From Clostridiales bacterium (lineage in GTDB: Bacteria > Bacillota > Clostridia > Oscillospirales > Oscillospiraceae): DNA of 35,887 nucleotides. The notes beneath the pieces are model-generated. The model did not search any database and was not told the DNA's origin. It was given only the letters and a program-made list of their open reading frames with translations. How positions within the stretch are numbered: position 1 is the first letter of the stretch; every line of letters starts with the position of its first letter. The translations under genes and the position numbers were made by a program. Location: the NCBI GenBank assembly GCA_021201475.1, contig JAJQEV010000049.1:1-35887 (forward strand). Direction: 5' to 3'. Shown piece after piece: positions 11,074 to 18,159 of the stretch.

Positions 11074-11127
11074 CGGGATTGAAAATCCCGAACAAGAGGG
11101 CTGCACCCTCTTGCGCCGCTTTGCGGC
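11074..11127 (+). repeat. Three consecutive perfect hairpins between oriT and mob genes
   Basis: CGGGATT-gaa-AATCCCG (11074-11090), CAAGAGGG-ctgca-CCCTCTTG (11093-11113) and GCCGC-ttt-GCGGC (11115-11127) follow each other with almost no gap. None has a T-run, so they are not ordinary terminators. They may act as single-strand or protein-binding structures of the transfer origin region, or as a leader RNA structure. Confidence 0.6.
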
Positions 11128-11201
11128 TATCTCCTGCTACCACCGGCTTTGCGGTCTGCGACCGCTACGCCGGTTCCCCCCACAATAAAATATGTGAACA
11201 T

Positions 11202-11237
11202 AGACCGATTGTTGTAAAAGACAGTCGGTCTTTTTTT
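11202..11237 (+). terminator. Rho-independent terminator before the mob operon
   Basis: A 10-bp stem, AGACCGATTG with CAGTCGGTCT (one G-T pair), a 10-nt loop, then seven T. It would end transcripts coming from the restriction and oriT side just before the DUF3847 gene, or act as an attenuator for it. Confidence 0.75.
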
Positions 11238-11262
11238 ATGCCTGAAGGGAGGATTGATATTC

Positions 11263-11562
11263 GTGTCAAAAGAGTTGGATGACCTGAGAGCCGAGCGTGA
11301 CCACGCAAAGCAACAGGCTGAAGTATGGAGGCACCGGGAGGAACGAGCCGAGCAAAGGGTGAAATACCAGCGCAACGCCAAAGACCGGAAACGCACCCAC
11401 CACTTGATCCAGTACGGTGCAGCTTTTGAGTGCCACCACAAGGAGCTGTCCGTTCTGACGGATGAGGAAATCTATCTGTTTGTTGAGAGCCTGCTGGACA
11501 TCCCGGACGTGCGTCTGCGGATTCAGCAGAGTGTGGAGAACCACAAGAAAGAAGGTGATTGA
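11263..11562 (+). CDS. DUF3847-like accessory mobilization protein
   Basis: A 99-residue, strongly charged coiled-coil protein. The N-terminal heptad region ('LRAERDHAKQQAEVWRHREERAEQRV') leads to 'RKRTHHLIQYGAAFECHHKEL', the recognisable part of the DUF3847 family, and a C-terminal helix. Family members lie directly upstream of MobA/MobL relaxases in Firmicutes elements and probably help the relaxase at oriT, as MobC-type proteins do; this role is inferred. GTG 11263 is chosen as start because GGGAGG (11247-11252) is 10 nt upstream; TTG 11254 is too close. The end overlaps the beginning of the relaxase gene region. Confidence 0.8.
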   Translation: MSKELDDLRAERDHAKQQAEVWRHREERAEQRVKYQRNAKDRKRTHHLIQYGAAFECHHKELSVLTDEEIYLFVESLLDIPDVRLRIQQSVENHKKEGD

Positions 11563-11563
11563 T

Positions 11564-13069
11564 CTGGCTTTATACCATTTTCATGTGACGCAAATCAAAC
11601 GCAGCGAAGGAAGCAGCGTGATCGCTTCCGCTGCCTATCGTGCCGGAGAAAAGCTGCACAGCGAACGGTACGACGAGTACAGCGACTACACCCGGAAAGG
11701 CGGCGTGATCCTGTCGGAGATACTGCTATCTCCCCAGGCACCGAGGGAGTACGTAGACCGGGAAACGCTCTGGAACGCTGTTGAGAAGGTGGAGAAAAGG
11801 CCGGACGCACAGCTTGCCTACTCCTTCGACTTCGCCTTTCAGAATGAGTTTACTATGGAAGAAAATATCGCCCTTGCAAGGCAGTTCATGGAGGAAAATT
11901 TCCTGTCCAGAGGTATGACGCTGGACTTTGCCATCCATGAGCCGGACAAGGAACCGGGCGGTATTCCCAATCCGCATATTCACATTCTGGCTCCTATCCG
12001 TCCCATCAACCCCGATGGCACCTGGGGCAACAAGCAGAAGAAAGTCCCCGTCCTTGATGAGAACGGCGAACGTGTCTGGGATGAAAAGTACAAGCGATGG
12101 AAGTTTACCGCAGTCCCGACAACAGACTGGGGATCGCCGGAGGTTTTGGAGGAATGGCGAAAAAACTGGTGCGATCTCTGTAATGCGAAGTTCGAGGAAA
12201 AAGGGCTGGACGTTCGCATTGACTGGCGCTCCTATGAACGGCAGGGCGTGGAACTGCTGGCCCAAGTGCATGAAGGCCCGGCAGTCCGGGCAATGGAGAA
12301 ACGAGGCATCCCGACAGAGAAAGGCGATTACAACCGCTGGGTGAAGGCCACGAACGCCCTTCTGAAATCTCTCCGGGAAAAGATCGCCGGTCTGCTGACC
12401 TGGATCAAGACCGCCGAGGAAAAATTGAACGAGCCGGAGCAGCCGCACCTGATACAAATCCTGTTGGATTATATGGATGTGCAGCGTGCCGGAGCAGAAA
12501 ACTTCTCCAGATACGGACGGAGGAAGGCCAACCTCACCACTCTACAGGACGTTGCTGATGCGGTGGCCTTTCTCCGGGAGAATGACATCTCCACGCTGGG
12601 TCAGTTGGAAGAAAAGTTGACTGCACTCCAGGCGAAGGTGGATAACCTGGGCGATTCCATGAAAGCGAAAAATGCCAGGATAAAAACGCTGAAAGAAGCG
12701 CTCGACCAGGTTGCTATCTACAGAACAAACCTTCCGGTCTTTCAGGAGATGGGGAAGAAAAAGTACAACTATAAAAAGGCAAAGGCCAAATACCAGGCCG
12801 AACACGAAAGTGAACTCAAGCTCTTTTATCGTGCAAGACGGATTTTGAAGGAGGCAGGAATGCCGCCGGAGTTTTCTCAGGAAACCGTTGACGCATGGAG
12901 AAAAGAGCTTGCTTTGCTTCAGGACGAGCGAGCTGCGGAATATGCGGAGTTTAAGCCCTTGAGAGACGAGCAACGGCAGATGTCCCATATCCAGTATTGC
13001 GTGAACCGTGTCATCCAGCCGGAACCGCAAACGCAGGAGAAACAGAAAACGAATACCGTGGAGCGATGA
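11564..13069 (+). CDS. MobA/MobL-family relaxase
   Basis: Nicks oriT and pilots the transferred strand. The 501-residue product begins ALYHFHVTQIKRSEG, then 'ASAAYRAGEKLHSERYDE', typical of the MobA/MobL (MOBQ) family. The metal-binding HUH-type motif is seen in PHIHIL with H138 and H140. The C-terminal part is helical and lysine-rich. Homologues begin M-A-x-Y-x-F, which places the start at CTG 11564, with AAGGTG just upstream; a GTG at 11555 is the alternative. No ATG is available nearby. It follows the DUF3847 gene directly, implying coupling. No helicase or primase domain is fused; a CHC2 zinc protein follows 15 bp later. Confidence 0.9.
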   Translation: MALYHFHVTQIKRSEGSSVIASAAYRAGEKLHSERYDEYSDYTRKGGVILSEILLSPQAPREYVDRETLWNAVEKVEKRPDAQLAYSFDFAFQNEFTMEENIALARQFMEENFLSRGMTLDFAIHEPDKEPGGIPNPHIHILAPIRPINPDGTWGNKQKKVPVLDENGERVWDEKYKRWKFTAVPTTDWGSPEVLEEWRKNWCDLCNAKFEEKGLDVRIDWRSYERQGVELLAQVHEGPAVRAMEKRGIPTEKGDYNRWVKATNALLKSLREKIAGLLTWIKTAEEKLNEPEQPHLIQILLDYMDVQRAGAENFSRYGRRKANLTTLQDVADAVAFLRENDISTLGQLEEKLTALQAKVDNLGDSMKAKNARIKTLKEALDQVAIYRTNLPVFQEMGKKKYNYKKAKAKYQAEHESELKLFYRARRILKEAGMPPEFSQETVDAWRKELALLQDERAAEYAEFKPLRDEQRQMSHIQYCVNRVIQPEPQTQEKQKTNTVER

Positions 13070-13084
13070 GAGGGGGATTTGCAG

Positions 13085-13732
13085 ATGAATGTGTTTGAAG
13101 CGGTCAAGCAGTCTGTGACCACCCGGCAGGCTGCGGAGGCGTATGGACTAAGGGTGAACCGAAACGGAATGTGTGTCTGCCCATTCCACAACGACAGAAC
13201 CCCCAGCATGAAGGTTGACCGGCGTTTTCATTGCTTTGGCTGTCAGGCCGATGGGGATGTCATTGACTTCACGGCGAAGCTGTTCGATATGAATAGCAAG
13301 GGCGCCGCCGTCAAGTTGGCTGCTGACTTCGGTATCCCTTACGAGGAACGAACGCACAACCCGCCCCAGTCAACGCCAAAACCGAAAATATCTGCGGAAC
13401 TGCAATTCAGGAAAACAGAAAGCTACTGCTACCGTGTCCTCTGCGGTTATCTCCGGCTGCTTGAGAAATGGCAGACGGACTTCGCACCGAAAACGGCGGA
13501 TGAGGAGTGGCACCCGCTTTTTGTTGAAGCCCTACAGAGAAAAAATTATGTGGAGTACCTGCTGGACGATGTGTTCCTGACCGGGAGTGTCGAGGACAAG
13601 GCAGAGTTTATCCGGCTCCACGGAAAGGATGTGACCAGACTTGAAAAACGAATTCGAGAGTTTACCGCCAGCCAAGCAGAAACTGATTGTTCTGCCATCC
13701 ATGTCGCCAACCCGTCGAGACAAGACCGGTAA
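13085..13732 (+). CDS. CHC2 zinc-finger primase-like protein
   Basis: A 215-residue protein with the N-terminal zinc-binding domain of DnaG-type primases: C32-x2-H35 and C50-x2-C53, followed by 'ADGDVIDFTAKLFDMNSKGAAVKLAADFGIPY'. No TOPRIM catalytic core follows, so it is a short stand-alone form common in these mobile elements rather than a complete primase. The rest is helical. ATG 13085 has AGGGGG (13071-13076) 8 nt upstream, better than the in-frame TTG at 13079. It may help load or prime complementary strand synthesis after transfer; this is inferred. The last 15 or so residues run toward the repeat array and look poorly conserved. Confidence 0.85.
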   Translation: MNVFEAVKQSVTTRQAAEAYGLRVNRNGMCVCPFHNDRTPSMKVDRRFHCFGCQADGDVIDFTAKLFDMNSKGAAVKLAADFGIPYEERTHNPPQSTPKPKISAELQFRKTESYCYRVLCGYLRLLEKWQTDFAPKTADEEWHPLFVEALQRKNYVEYLLDDVFLTGSVEDKAEFIRLHGKDVTRLEKRIREFTASQAETDCSAIHVANPSRQDR

Positions 13733-13754
13733 CTTGTCCTACTGCGCCATTAAA

Positions 13755-14475
13755 ATCAGGCGGAGTCGCCACTACAATTTAGGCATGGACAGGGCGAAAC
13801 GGCTGTTGGGAACCTTGATGAAGATGTCCAGGAGAGCCTTAATGCAGCAAATTCGACCTACGAAGTCGAATAATCGACCTGCAAGGTCCTAAAAACCCAG
13901 CGGTATCTCAGCTACAATTTCTATAAACCCAGCCTACGAAGTCACAAACCCAGCCAGCAAGGCTATAAAAAACCGGCGGCGTCACCACTACAATTTATCT
14001 ACAGACGGGAAAACGGTTGGCCGGAAACCCTGGTGATGGTGTCTGAGATCGCCTTTATGCACTGTCTGAGCTGCGCCGCTCTTTGTAAAAGTGGGCGTAA
14101 GACGACCCTTTTGGTCGTGACAGTTCCTCTGAAAGGCGATTCATCTCAGCTACACTTTAATCACAGTCAGGATGAAACGGTTGCCAGGAGTCTTGGCAAG
14201 GCGTCTGAGATTGACTTGATGCCACCAACCGGGCCTACAAGGTCCGGTAACCGGGCCAGCAAGGCCCTCACACTTTGGCGGAAGCTCAGCTACAATTTAA
14301 TTACAGCCGAAATGAAATGGTTGCCGAGAACCACGATGAGGGGTGTTCAAGACGATTTTTGCCGCAAACCCGGCCTACAAAGCGGGCAATCCGGCCAGCA
14401 AGGCCATAAAAATCCGGCGGCATATTCATTACAATTTTATCACAGCCGGGCAGACCGGCTATTGGGAACCTTGAC
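13755..14475 (+). repeat. Array of TACAATTT boxes and paired hairpins
   Basis: Six boxes of (C)TACA(A/C)TTT start at about 13772, 13912, 13988, 14150, 14290 and 14430; three of the intervals are exactly 140 bp. Between boxes lie pairs of small hairpins with constant loops but different stems: TTCGAC-ctacgaa-GTCGAA (13852), GACC-tgcaa-GGTC (13876), AGCC-agcaa-GGCT (13952), ACCGGGCC-tacaa-GGTCCGGT (14228), GGGCC-agcaa-GGCCC (14253) and GGCC-agcaa-GGCC (14393). The stems change on both sides together, indicating selected structure. ACGACC-ctttt-GGTCGT (14102) is another stem. The segment GGCT(G/A)TTGGGAACCTTGA occurs at 13801 and 14457. No gene is supported here. Confidence 0.8.
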
Positions 14476-14684
14476 AATTTCATATTCATTCATCAGGTAC
14501 GTTACCGTGTGACAAGCTGCATGGGCGGTACGCCATGACCTCCCGGCTCTGGCCGGAAGCGAGCGAACAATACCAGCTTTGAAATGCCGGACTGCAACCG
14601 GCACAGCGACGACACCACACAGGGATAATGATACTTCTGTAATTCGCAGCCCGGCCATAAAGAAGGCGGGGAGGTTAGACGCCT
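14476..14684 (+). other. Gene-free stretch before the parB leader
   Basis: About 200 bp with no supported gene. It includes a small inverted repeat, CCGG-actgcaa-CCGG (about 14588-14602), and a ribosome site, GGGAGG (14668-14673), for the small frame that follows. Confidence 0.4.
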
Positions 14685-14768
14685 ATGGAGCGGTTCCGCA
14701 AACCGCCGCCTGATGATTTCCCGCTTCTCAGGGGTGTCGAGGACAAATATGAGAAATCGGTTCTATGA
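14685..14768 (+). CDS. Possible 27-residue leader peptide upstream of parB-like gene
   Basis: ATG 14685 follows GGGAGG (14668-14673) by 11 nt and encodes a 27-residue basic/acidic peptide starting MERFRKPPPDDFP. It is too short to assign. It overlaps the hairpin GCGGTT-ccgca-AACCGC (about 14690-14706). A second stem, GGAGCCG/CGGCTCC (14775-14781 and 14808-14814), lies between it and the parB-like start, so the stretch could be a translated regulatory leader. It is supported only by the ribosome site and position. Confidence 0.35.
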   Translation: MERFRKPPPDDFPLLRGVEDKYEKSVL

Positions 14769-14844
14769 TCTTTCGGAGCCGGTATCGGGAATGTCTTTCC
14801 TGCGTATCGGCTCCTTTGAACATATCCGGGAAAGGAGTTTTGAT

Positions 14845-15798
14845 ATGGATAGAGATTTGAAGCAGTATCAACATGGGGACGTTCTTTTGGGAAATTGCGC
14901 TCCCCACAACAGCAGCGAGCAGAATGGCAGGCCACTACAGATTGATGATGAGTTTTCCAGCCACATGCCGGTGCTGACGGATGAGGAGTTCAGGCAGTTG
15001 GAGGAGAACATCCTCTCGGACGGTGTGGTCATCTGCCCCATTATTACCTGGCACGGGTTTATTGTGGACGGCCATAACCGCTACCGCATCTTGCAGGGGC
15101 ATCCGGAAATCCCCTACCAGACAAAGGAGATGGAGTTTCCTGATCGCTATGCTGTTCTGGCGTGGATTTGCCGGAACCAGCTGGGGCGTCGCAATCTGAC
15201 AGAGGCGCAGAAGAAGTACCTGATCGGGAAACAGTACAATTCCGAAAAGGCTTCGCACGGTGCCGCAGATGGTTTCCGGGGCAATCAGTTCACGGCAAGT
15301 CCCCCCAAGGGGGATTTACCAAAATCGAATCCGACATGGAAAAAGGTCGCTGAAGAAAATCACGTCGGGAAAAAGTATGTGTATAATGCCGGGCGGTATG
15401 CGAATGGTGTTGACGCAGCCGATGAGATTGCCCCCGGCATTCGCCAGGAGATTTTATCCGGCAGGATTGCCCCAACAGCAAAGGATGTCTCAGAGGTTGC
15501 CACCGCCGAACCGGAGGAACGTCCGGAGAAGGTCAGGCGGCTCCGTATGAGTAAGGAAGAACTGAAACGCATGAGGGAGATCGGTGAAAGTTTCCAGACT
15601 GCCAGGAAGGTGACGGAGGAAAGTATGCTGGTGTCGGTATCCGCCCTGGTGGACACCATGATGAGCAGCTGCAACCGTTGCTTTCACGAATTCCCCAGGC
15701 TGCTTGATGACCCGCAGTACCGCACCCAGCTCATTGAGATCATGCAGAAGCCCAAGAACTATATCAGGACAATAGAGACTGGCGGTTCTCCGTTATGA
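14845..15798 (+). CDS. ParB-like nuclease/partition domain protein
   Basis: A 317-residue protein. The ParB/sulfiredoxin-type N-terminal domain is seen in 'LTDEEFRQLEENILSDGVV' and the signature VDGHNRYRIL, followed by 'RRNLTEAQKKYLIGKQYN', a helical region with an HTH-like segment near 'WKKVAEENHVGKKYVYNAGRYANG', and a lysine/arginine/glutamate-rich tail. AGGAG (14833-14837) with 7-nt spacing fixes the start at ATG 14845; an upstream in-frame start at 14713 has no ribosome site. In these elements such proteins are paired with a RepA-like ATPase, here 77 bp downstream, and probably serve replication, partition or regulation of the excised form. DNA binding is inferred. Confidence 0.85.
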   Translation: MDRDLKQYQHGDVLLGNCAPHNSSEQNGRPLQIDDEFSSHMPVLTDEEFRQLEENILSDGVVICPIITWHGFIVDGHNRYRILQGHPEIPYQTKEMEFPDRYAVLAWICRNQLGRRNLTEAQKKYLIGKQYNSEKASHGAADGFRGNQFTASPPKGDLPKSNPTWKKVAEENHVGKKYVYNAGRYANGVDAADEIAPGIRQEILSGRIAPTAKDVSEVATAEPEERPEKVRRLRMSKEELKRMREIGESFQTARKVTEESMLVSVSALVDTMMSSCNRCFHEFPRLLDDPQYRTQLIEIMQKPKNYIRTIETGGSPL

Positions 15799-15875
15799 AT
15801 GAAATAGCATTGTATAGGCGTGACCAAAATGGTAACGCCTGCAAACCGGCGAAAACAGAAAGGATGTGATCCCTC

Positions 15876-17012
15876 ATGAAAGATGAATTTGGAAGTTTAC
15901 CACAGGCAGAACAGGAGGCCGTGATACGGGCGATGAACGAAATGGAGGAATTGAGCGCCTCACCGCCCCGCTTCGACCCCAACGTCGATCTGCACACGGT
16001 TACGATGTCTGAACTGTATGACACCACGTTTCCGCCAAGGACGCCGCTTGTTGACGGGCTGATCTATAGCGGCACCTATCTCTTTGCCGGTTCTCCGAAA
16101 ATCGGCAAGTCCTTCTTTATGATGCAGCTTGCCTATCATGTGGCGATGGGTCTTCGTCTATGGGATTATCCTGTCCGGCAAGGTACCGTCCTCTATCTCG
16201 CTCTGGAGGATGATTACGCCCGACTGCAAAGCCGGTTAATGCAGATGTTTGGCGTGGAGTCTACCGATCACCTGATATTGACCACACAGTCGAGGACGCT
16301 GGAGGAAGGACTGACCGAACAGATGGAGCGCTTTATGCAGCGGCACCCGGACACGAGCCTTGTAATCGTGGATACGTTGCAGCGGGTCAGGGAGATCGGG
16401 ACGGAAACCTATAGCTATGCGATGGACTACAAGAATATCGCTGCCATGAAGGAATTCACGGACAGACACAATATCTGCCTGCTCATCGTCCATCACACCC
16501 GAAAGATGGAGGCCAGTGACTCCTTCGAGACGATTTCCGGCACGACCGGCCTGTTGGGTGCTGCCGACGGGGCTATTGTACTGCAAAAGAAAAAGCGAAT
16601 TGAGAACACCGCTGTTATGCAGATCGTCGGCAGAGATCAGGAGGATCAGGAGCTGACATTGGAATTTGACCGGGAGCATTGTTTCTGGCAGTTGAGCAAT
16701 GTGGAAAAGACTATCTTTCCGAGGAAAGCCGACCCCCTGCTCTATTCCATTGCCGGTTTCATGGTGGATAAAAGTGAGTGGACAGGTACCGCAACGGAGC
16801 TGGTAGAATTGCTCGACTGTTCCGACCTCAAGCCCCATGTTCTGACCAGGAAGATGAACGCCGGAGTATCTGACCTCTACAACAAGTTCGGCGTCAGCTA
16901 CACCCAGAATGAGCGGAGCCGGGACAAGCGCACCTTTACGCTGCGAAATAGGAAGGAAGTGGTTGATATTGATGCAATCAGGCAGGAAAAGAGCGGCGTT
17001 TCTCCTTCGTGA
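15876..17012 (+). CDS. RepA-like AAA ATPase (AAA_25 family)
   Basis: A 378-residue hexameric-helicase-like ATPase. Walker A is GSPKIGKS at residues 72-79 and Walker B is LVIVDT with D166; 'VHHTRK' and 'SGTTGLLGAADGAIVL' follow, as in plasmid RepA/RecA-like helicases. A winged-helix-like C-terminal segment (about 300-365) carries 'TATELVELLD' and 'SRDKRTFTLRN'. It may unwind the origin of the circular intermediate. ATG 15876 follows AAGGATGTGAT at good distance. It is adjacent to the ParB-like gene. The stop lies right in front of the first 64-bp iteron-like repeat, a likely binding site for an element replication protein. Confidence 0.86.
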   Translation: MKDEFGSLPQAEQEAVIRAMNEMEELSASPPRFDPNVDLHTVTMSELYDTTFPPRTPLVDGLIYSGTYLFAGSPKIGKSFFMMQLAYHVAMGLRLWDYPVRQGTVLYLALEDDYARLQSRLMQMFGVESTDHLILTTQSRTLEEGLTEQMERFMQRHPDTSLVIVDTLQRVREIGTETYSYAMDYKNIAAMKEFTDRHNICLLIVHHTRKMEASDSFETISGTTGLLGAADGAIVLQKKKRIENTAVMQIVGRDQEDQELTLEFDREHCFWQLSNVEKTIFPRKADPLLYSIAGFMVDKSEWTGTATELVELLDCSDLKPHVLTRKMNAGVSDLYNKFGVSYTQNERSRDKRTFTLRNRKEVVDIDAIRQEKSGVSPS

Positions 17013-17071
17013 CGCTATCCGTGTGACGCATAGGGGTGTATCAATAGCGTCACAAGCGTCACAGCGTCACA
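17008..17071 (+). repeat. 64-bp iteron-like direct repeat, copy 1
   Basis: Contains GCGTCACA three times in a row (with 1-2 bp gaps) plus inverted copies of the same octamer (TGTGACGC type). About 59 of 64 bases match copy 2 at 17814-17877. It overlaps the last codons of the repA-like gene. The octamer cluster resembles a protein-binding iteron block. Confidence 0.85.
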
Positions 17072-17124
17072 AAAAGTCAGGCCAGCCGCCGGGCAGGATA
17101 AAATCTGCGGCAGTTGGCCTGATG

Positions 17125-17415
17125 TCATTTACCGAATAAGTCGCTGTGTGACCCGGTACGGGCCAGCGTCAGCACCAGCACATCGCCATCAATGCGATAG
17201 ATAAGCAGCCAGTCCGGCAGGATGTGACATTCCCGGTGACCCACCCAGTCGCCGGTCAGTTCGTGGTCTTTGTTCTTTTCCGGAAGCGTTTCGCCCAGGG
17301 CAAGGCAGGCCACCACATCCTCCAACAGCTCGATTTTCAGCCCTCGCTTGATGGCACGTTTGTAGTCTTTTTTGAACTGAGTCGTAGGTTTGACAGTATA
17401 TTTGGTTTTCCTCAT
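17125..17415 (-). CDS. YafQ-family mRNA interferase toxin
   Basis: A 96-residue RelE-superfamily toxin that cleaves mRNA on the ribosome. The recognisable block is 'HELTGDWVGHRECHILPDW' followed by 'LLIYRIDGDVLVL' and 'RTGSHSDLF', the latter holding the catalytic histidine of YafQ-type enzymes. The length is normal. It overlaps the antitoxin gene by 4 nt, so the two are translationally coupled, and it is transcribed against its neighbours. The pair probably stabilises the element. Its stop lies about 50 bp from the first 64-bp repeat. Confidence 0.93.
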   Translation of the reverse strand: MRKTKYTVKPTTQFKKDYKRAIKRGLKIELLEDVVACLALGETLPEKNKDHELTGDWVGHRECHILPDWLLIYRIDGDVLVLTLARTGSHSDLFGK

Positions 17416-17687
17416 TTTTTCAGCTCCGCAAACATCTCATCCAGGTCGGTATATCCCTTTACAGAGGGGTCATGTGCGATACGCTCCGCTTCCAGCATGG
17501 CGGCAACCGTCTCCTTATTGGGCTGATCGAGCCGCACATCGAACGGGAACCCACCGACACGGAGGGACTGGCGCAGAAAGACATTGATCGCAGTAGTCAG
17601 GTTCATGCCCAACTCCCCATACAGGGCTTCACACTGCTTCTTGATGTCACTGTCCATGCGGACACTGAAATTTGTCGAATTAGCCAT
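17412..17687 (-). CDS. DinJ/RelB-family antitoxin
   Basis: A 91-residue antitoxin. The N-terminal ribbon-helix-helix reads 'TNFSVRMDSDIKKQCEALYGELGMNLTTAINVFLRQSL', typical of DinJ/RelB, and the C-terminal half ('AERIAHDPSVKGYTDLDEMFAEL') is the segment that wraps the toxin. It starts at ATG 17687 on the minus strand, behind AGGAG. It is the first gene of the pair, and it very likely autorepresses the promoter at 17723-17751, which overlaps two palindromes. Confidence 0.93.
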   Translation of the reverse strand: MANSTNFSVRMDSDIKKQCEALYGELGMNLTTAINVFLRQSLRVGGFPFDVRLDQPNKETVAAMLEAERIAHDPSVKGYTDLDEMFAELKK

Positions 17688-17718
17688 GAAAATCAGCTCC
17701 TTTCACATTTCATTGCAC

Positions 17719-17751
17719 CTGTATTATACAGCGTTTGCAATGCAAAATCAA
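17719..17751 (-). promoter_or_regulatory. Toxin-antitoxin promoter with two operator palindromes
   Basis: On the minus strand: -35 TTGATT (17751-17746), 17-bp spacer, -10 TATAAT (17728-17723). The -10 box lies within the odd palindrome CTGTATTATACAG (17719-17731), and the spacer holds TTGCAATGCAA (17735-17745). Both are plausible sites for the ribbon-helix-helix antitoxin. Confidence 0.8.
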
Positions 17752-17813
17752 CTCAAAAGACGTAGAATTCACAAAATCTTATTTTTTGACCAGTACACAC
17801 AGCAGATCGGTGC

Positions 17814-17877
17814 CGTGACGCTGTTTCTGTGACGCATGGGGGTGTATCAATAGCGTCACAAGCGTCACAGCGTCACA
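17814..17877 (+). repeat. 64-bp iteron-like direct repeat, copy 2
   Basis: The second copy of the sequence at 17008-17071, with the same GCGTCACA triplet and inverted octamers. Five differences were counted, four of them clustered near bases 10-14. The two copies enclose the toxin-antitoxin pair, with about 740 bp between them. Confidence 0.85.
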
Positions 17878-17902
17878 TGATGATAAGAAACTCAGGGATG
17901 AC

Positions 17903-17934
17903 CCCGGTATGGCAGCCTTCCATACCGGGCTTTT
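17903..17934 (+). terminator. Hairpin with short T-run before the recombinase unit
   Basis: A perfect 10-bp stem, CCCGGTATGG/CCATACCGGG, with a 7-nt loop, followed by CTTTTC. It would insulate the recombinase unit from the replication side. The T-run is short, so efficiency is uncertain. Confidence 0.65.
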
Positions 17935-17959
17935 CATGTTCAGGAATGGAGGTATGCTT

Positions 17960-18154
17960 TTGGCAAAAACGAATTACACGGCGGTCGCCGTCTTTGACGG
18001 GGACATGGATGCAACTCAGGCGTTTATTTCTCTGATTGCCCGAAAAATAAGCATAGCTATTTCGCAAGAAATGCTTGCTAAATCAGAATTGCCGTGCTAT
18101 ACTACAGACAAGGTTCCAACGACCCAAAACCTTGCGTCTGGATTATGCGGGTAA
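17960..18154 (+). CDS. Small protein upstream of the serine recombinase
   Basis: A 64-residue protein beginning (M)AKTNYTAVAVFDGDMDATQAFISLIARK. TGGAGG (17947-17952) sits 7 nt before TTG 17960 but only 1 nt before ATG 17954, so the TTG is preferred. The sequence resembles the short conserved proteins often encoded just before large serine recombinases in gut elements, though I cannot name a family with certainty. The last 20 residues overlap the recombinase promoter and look unconstrained. It could be a recombination directionality or regulatory factor; no direct evidence for this is seen. Confidence 0.5.
   Translation: MAKTNYTAVAVFDGDMDATQAFISLIARKISIAISQEMLAKSELPCYTTDKVPTTQNLASGLCG
18075..18103 (+). 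promoter_or_regulatory. Promoter of the serine recombinase
   Basis: -35 TTGCTA (18075-18080), 17-bp spacer, TGC-extended -10 TATACT (18098-18103). It lies inside the 3' part of the small upstream frame and about 55 bp before the recombinase start. Confidence 0.7.
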
Positions 18155-18159
18155 CGGAT

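Noticed and set aside
13755-14475. CRISPR-like array
   Set aside because: The repeats are degenerate, differ in spacing (76-162 bp), have no uniform spacers of 30-40 bp, and no cas gene is nearby.
14033-14512. A 159-codon open frame in the repeat array
   Set aside because: It runs across the boxes and hairpins, lacks a ribosome site and its translation shows no domain.
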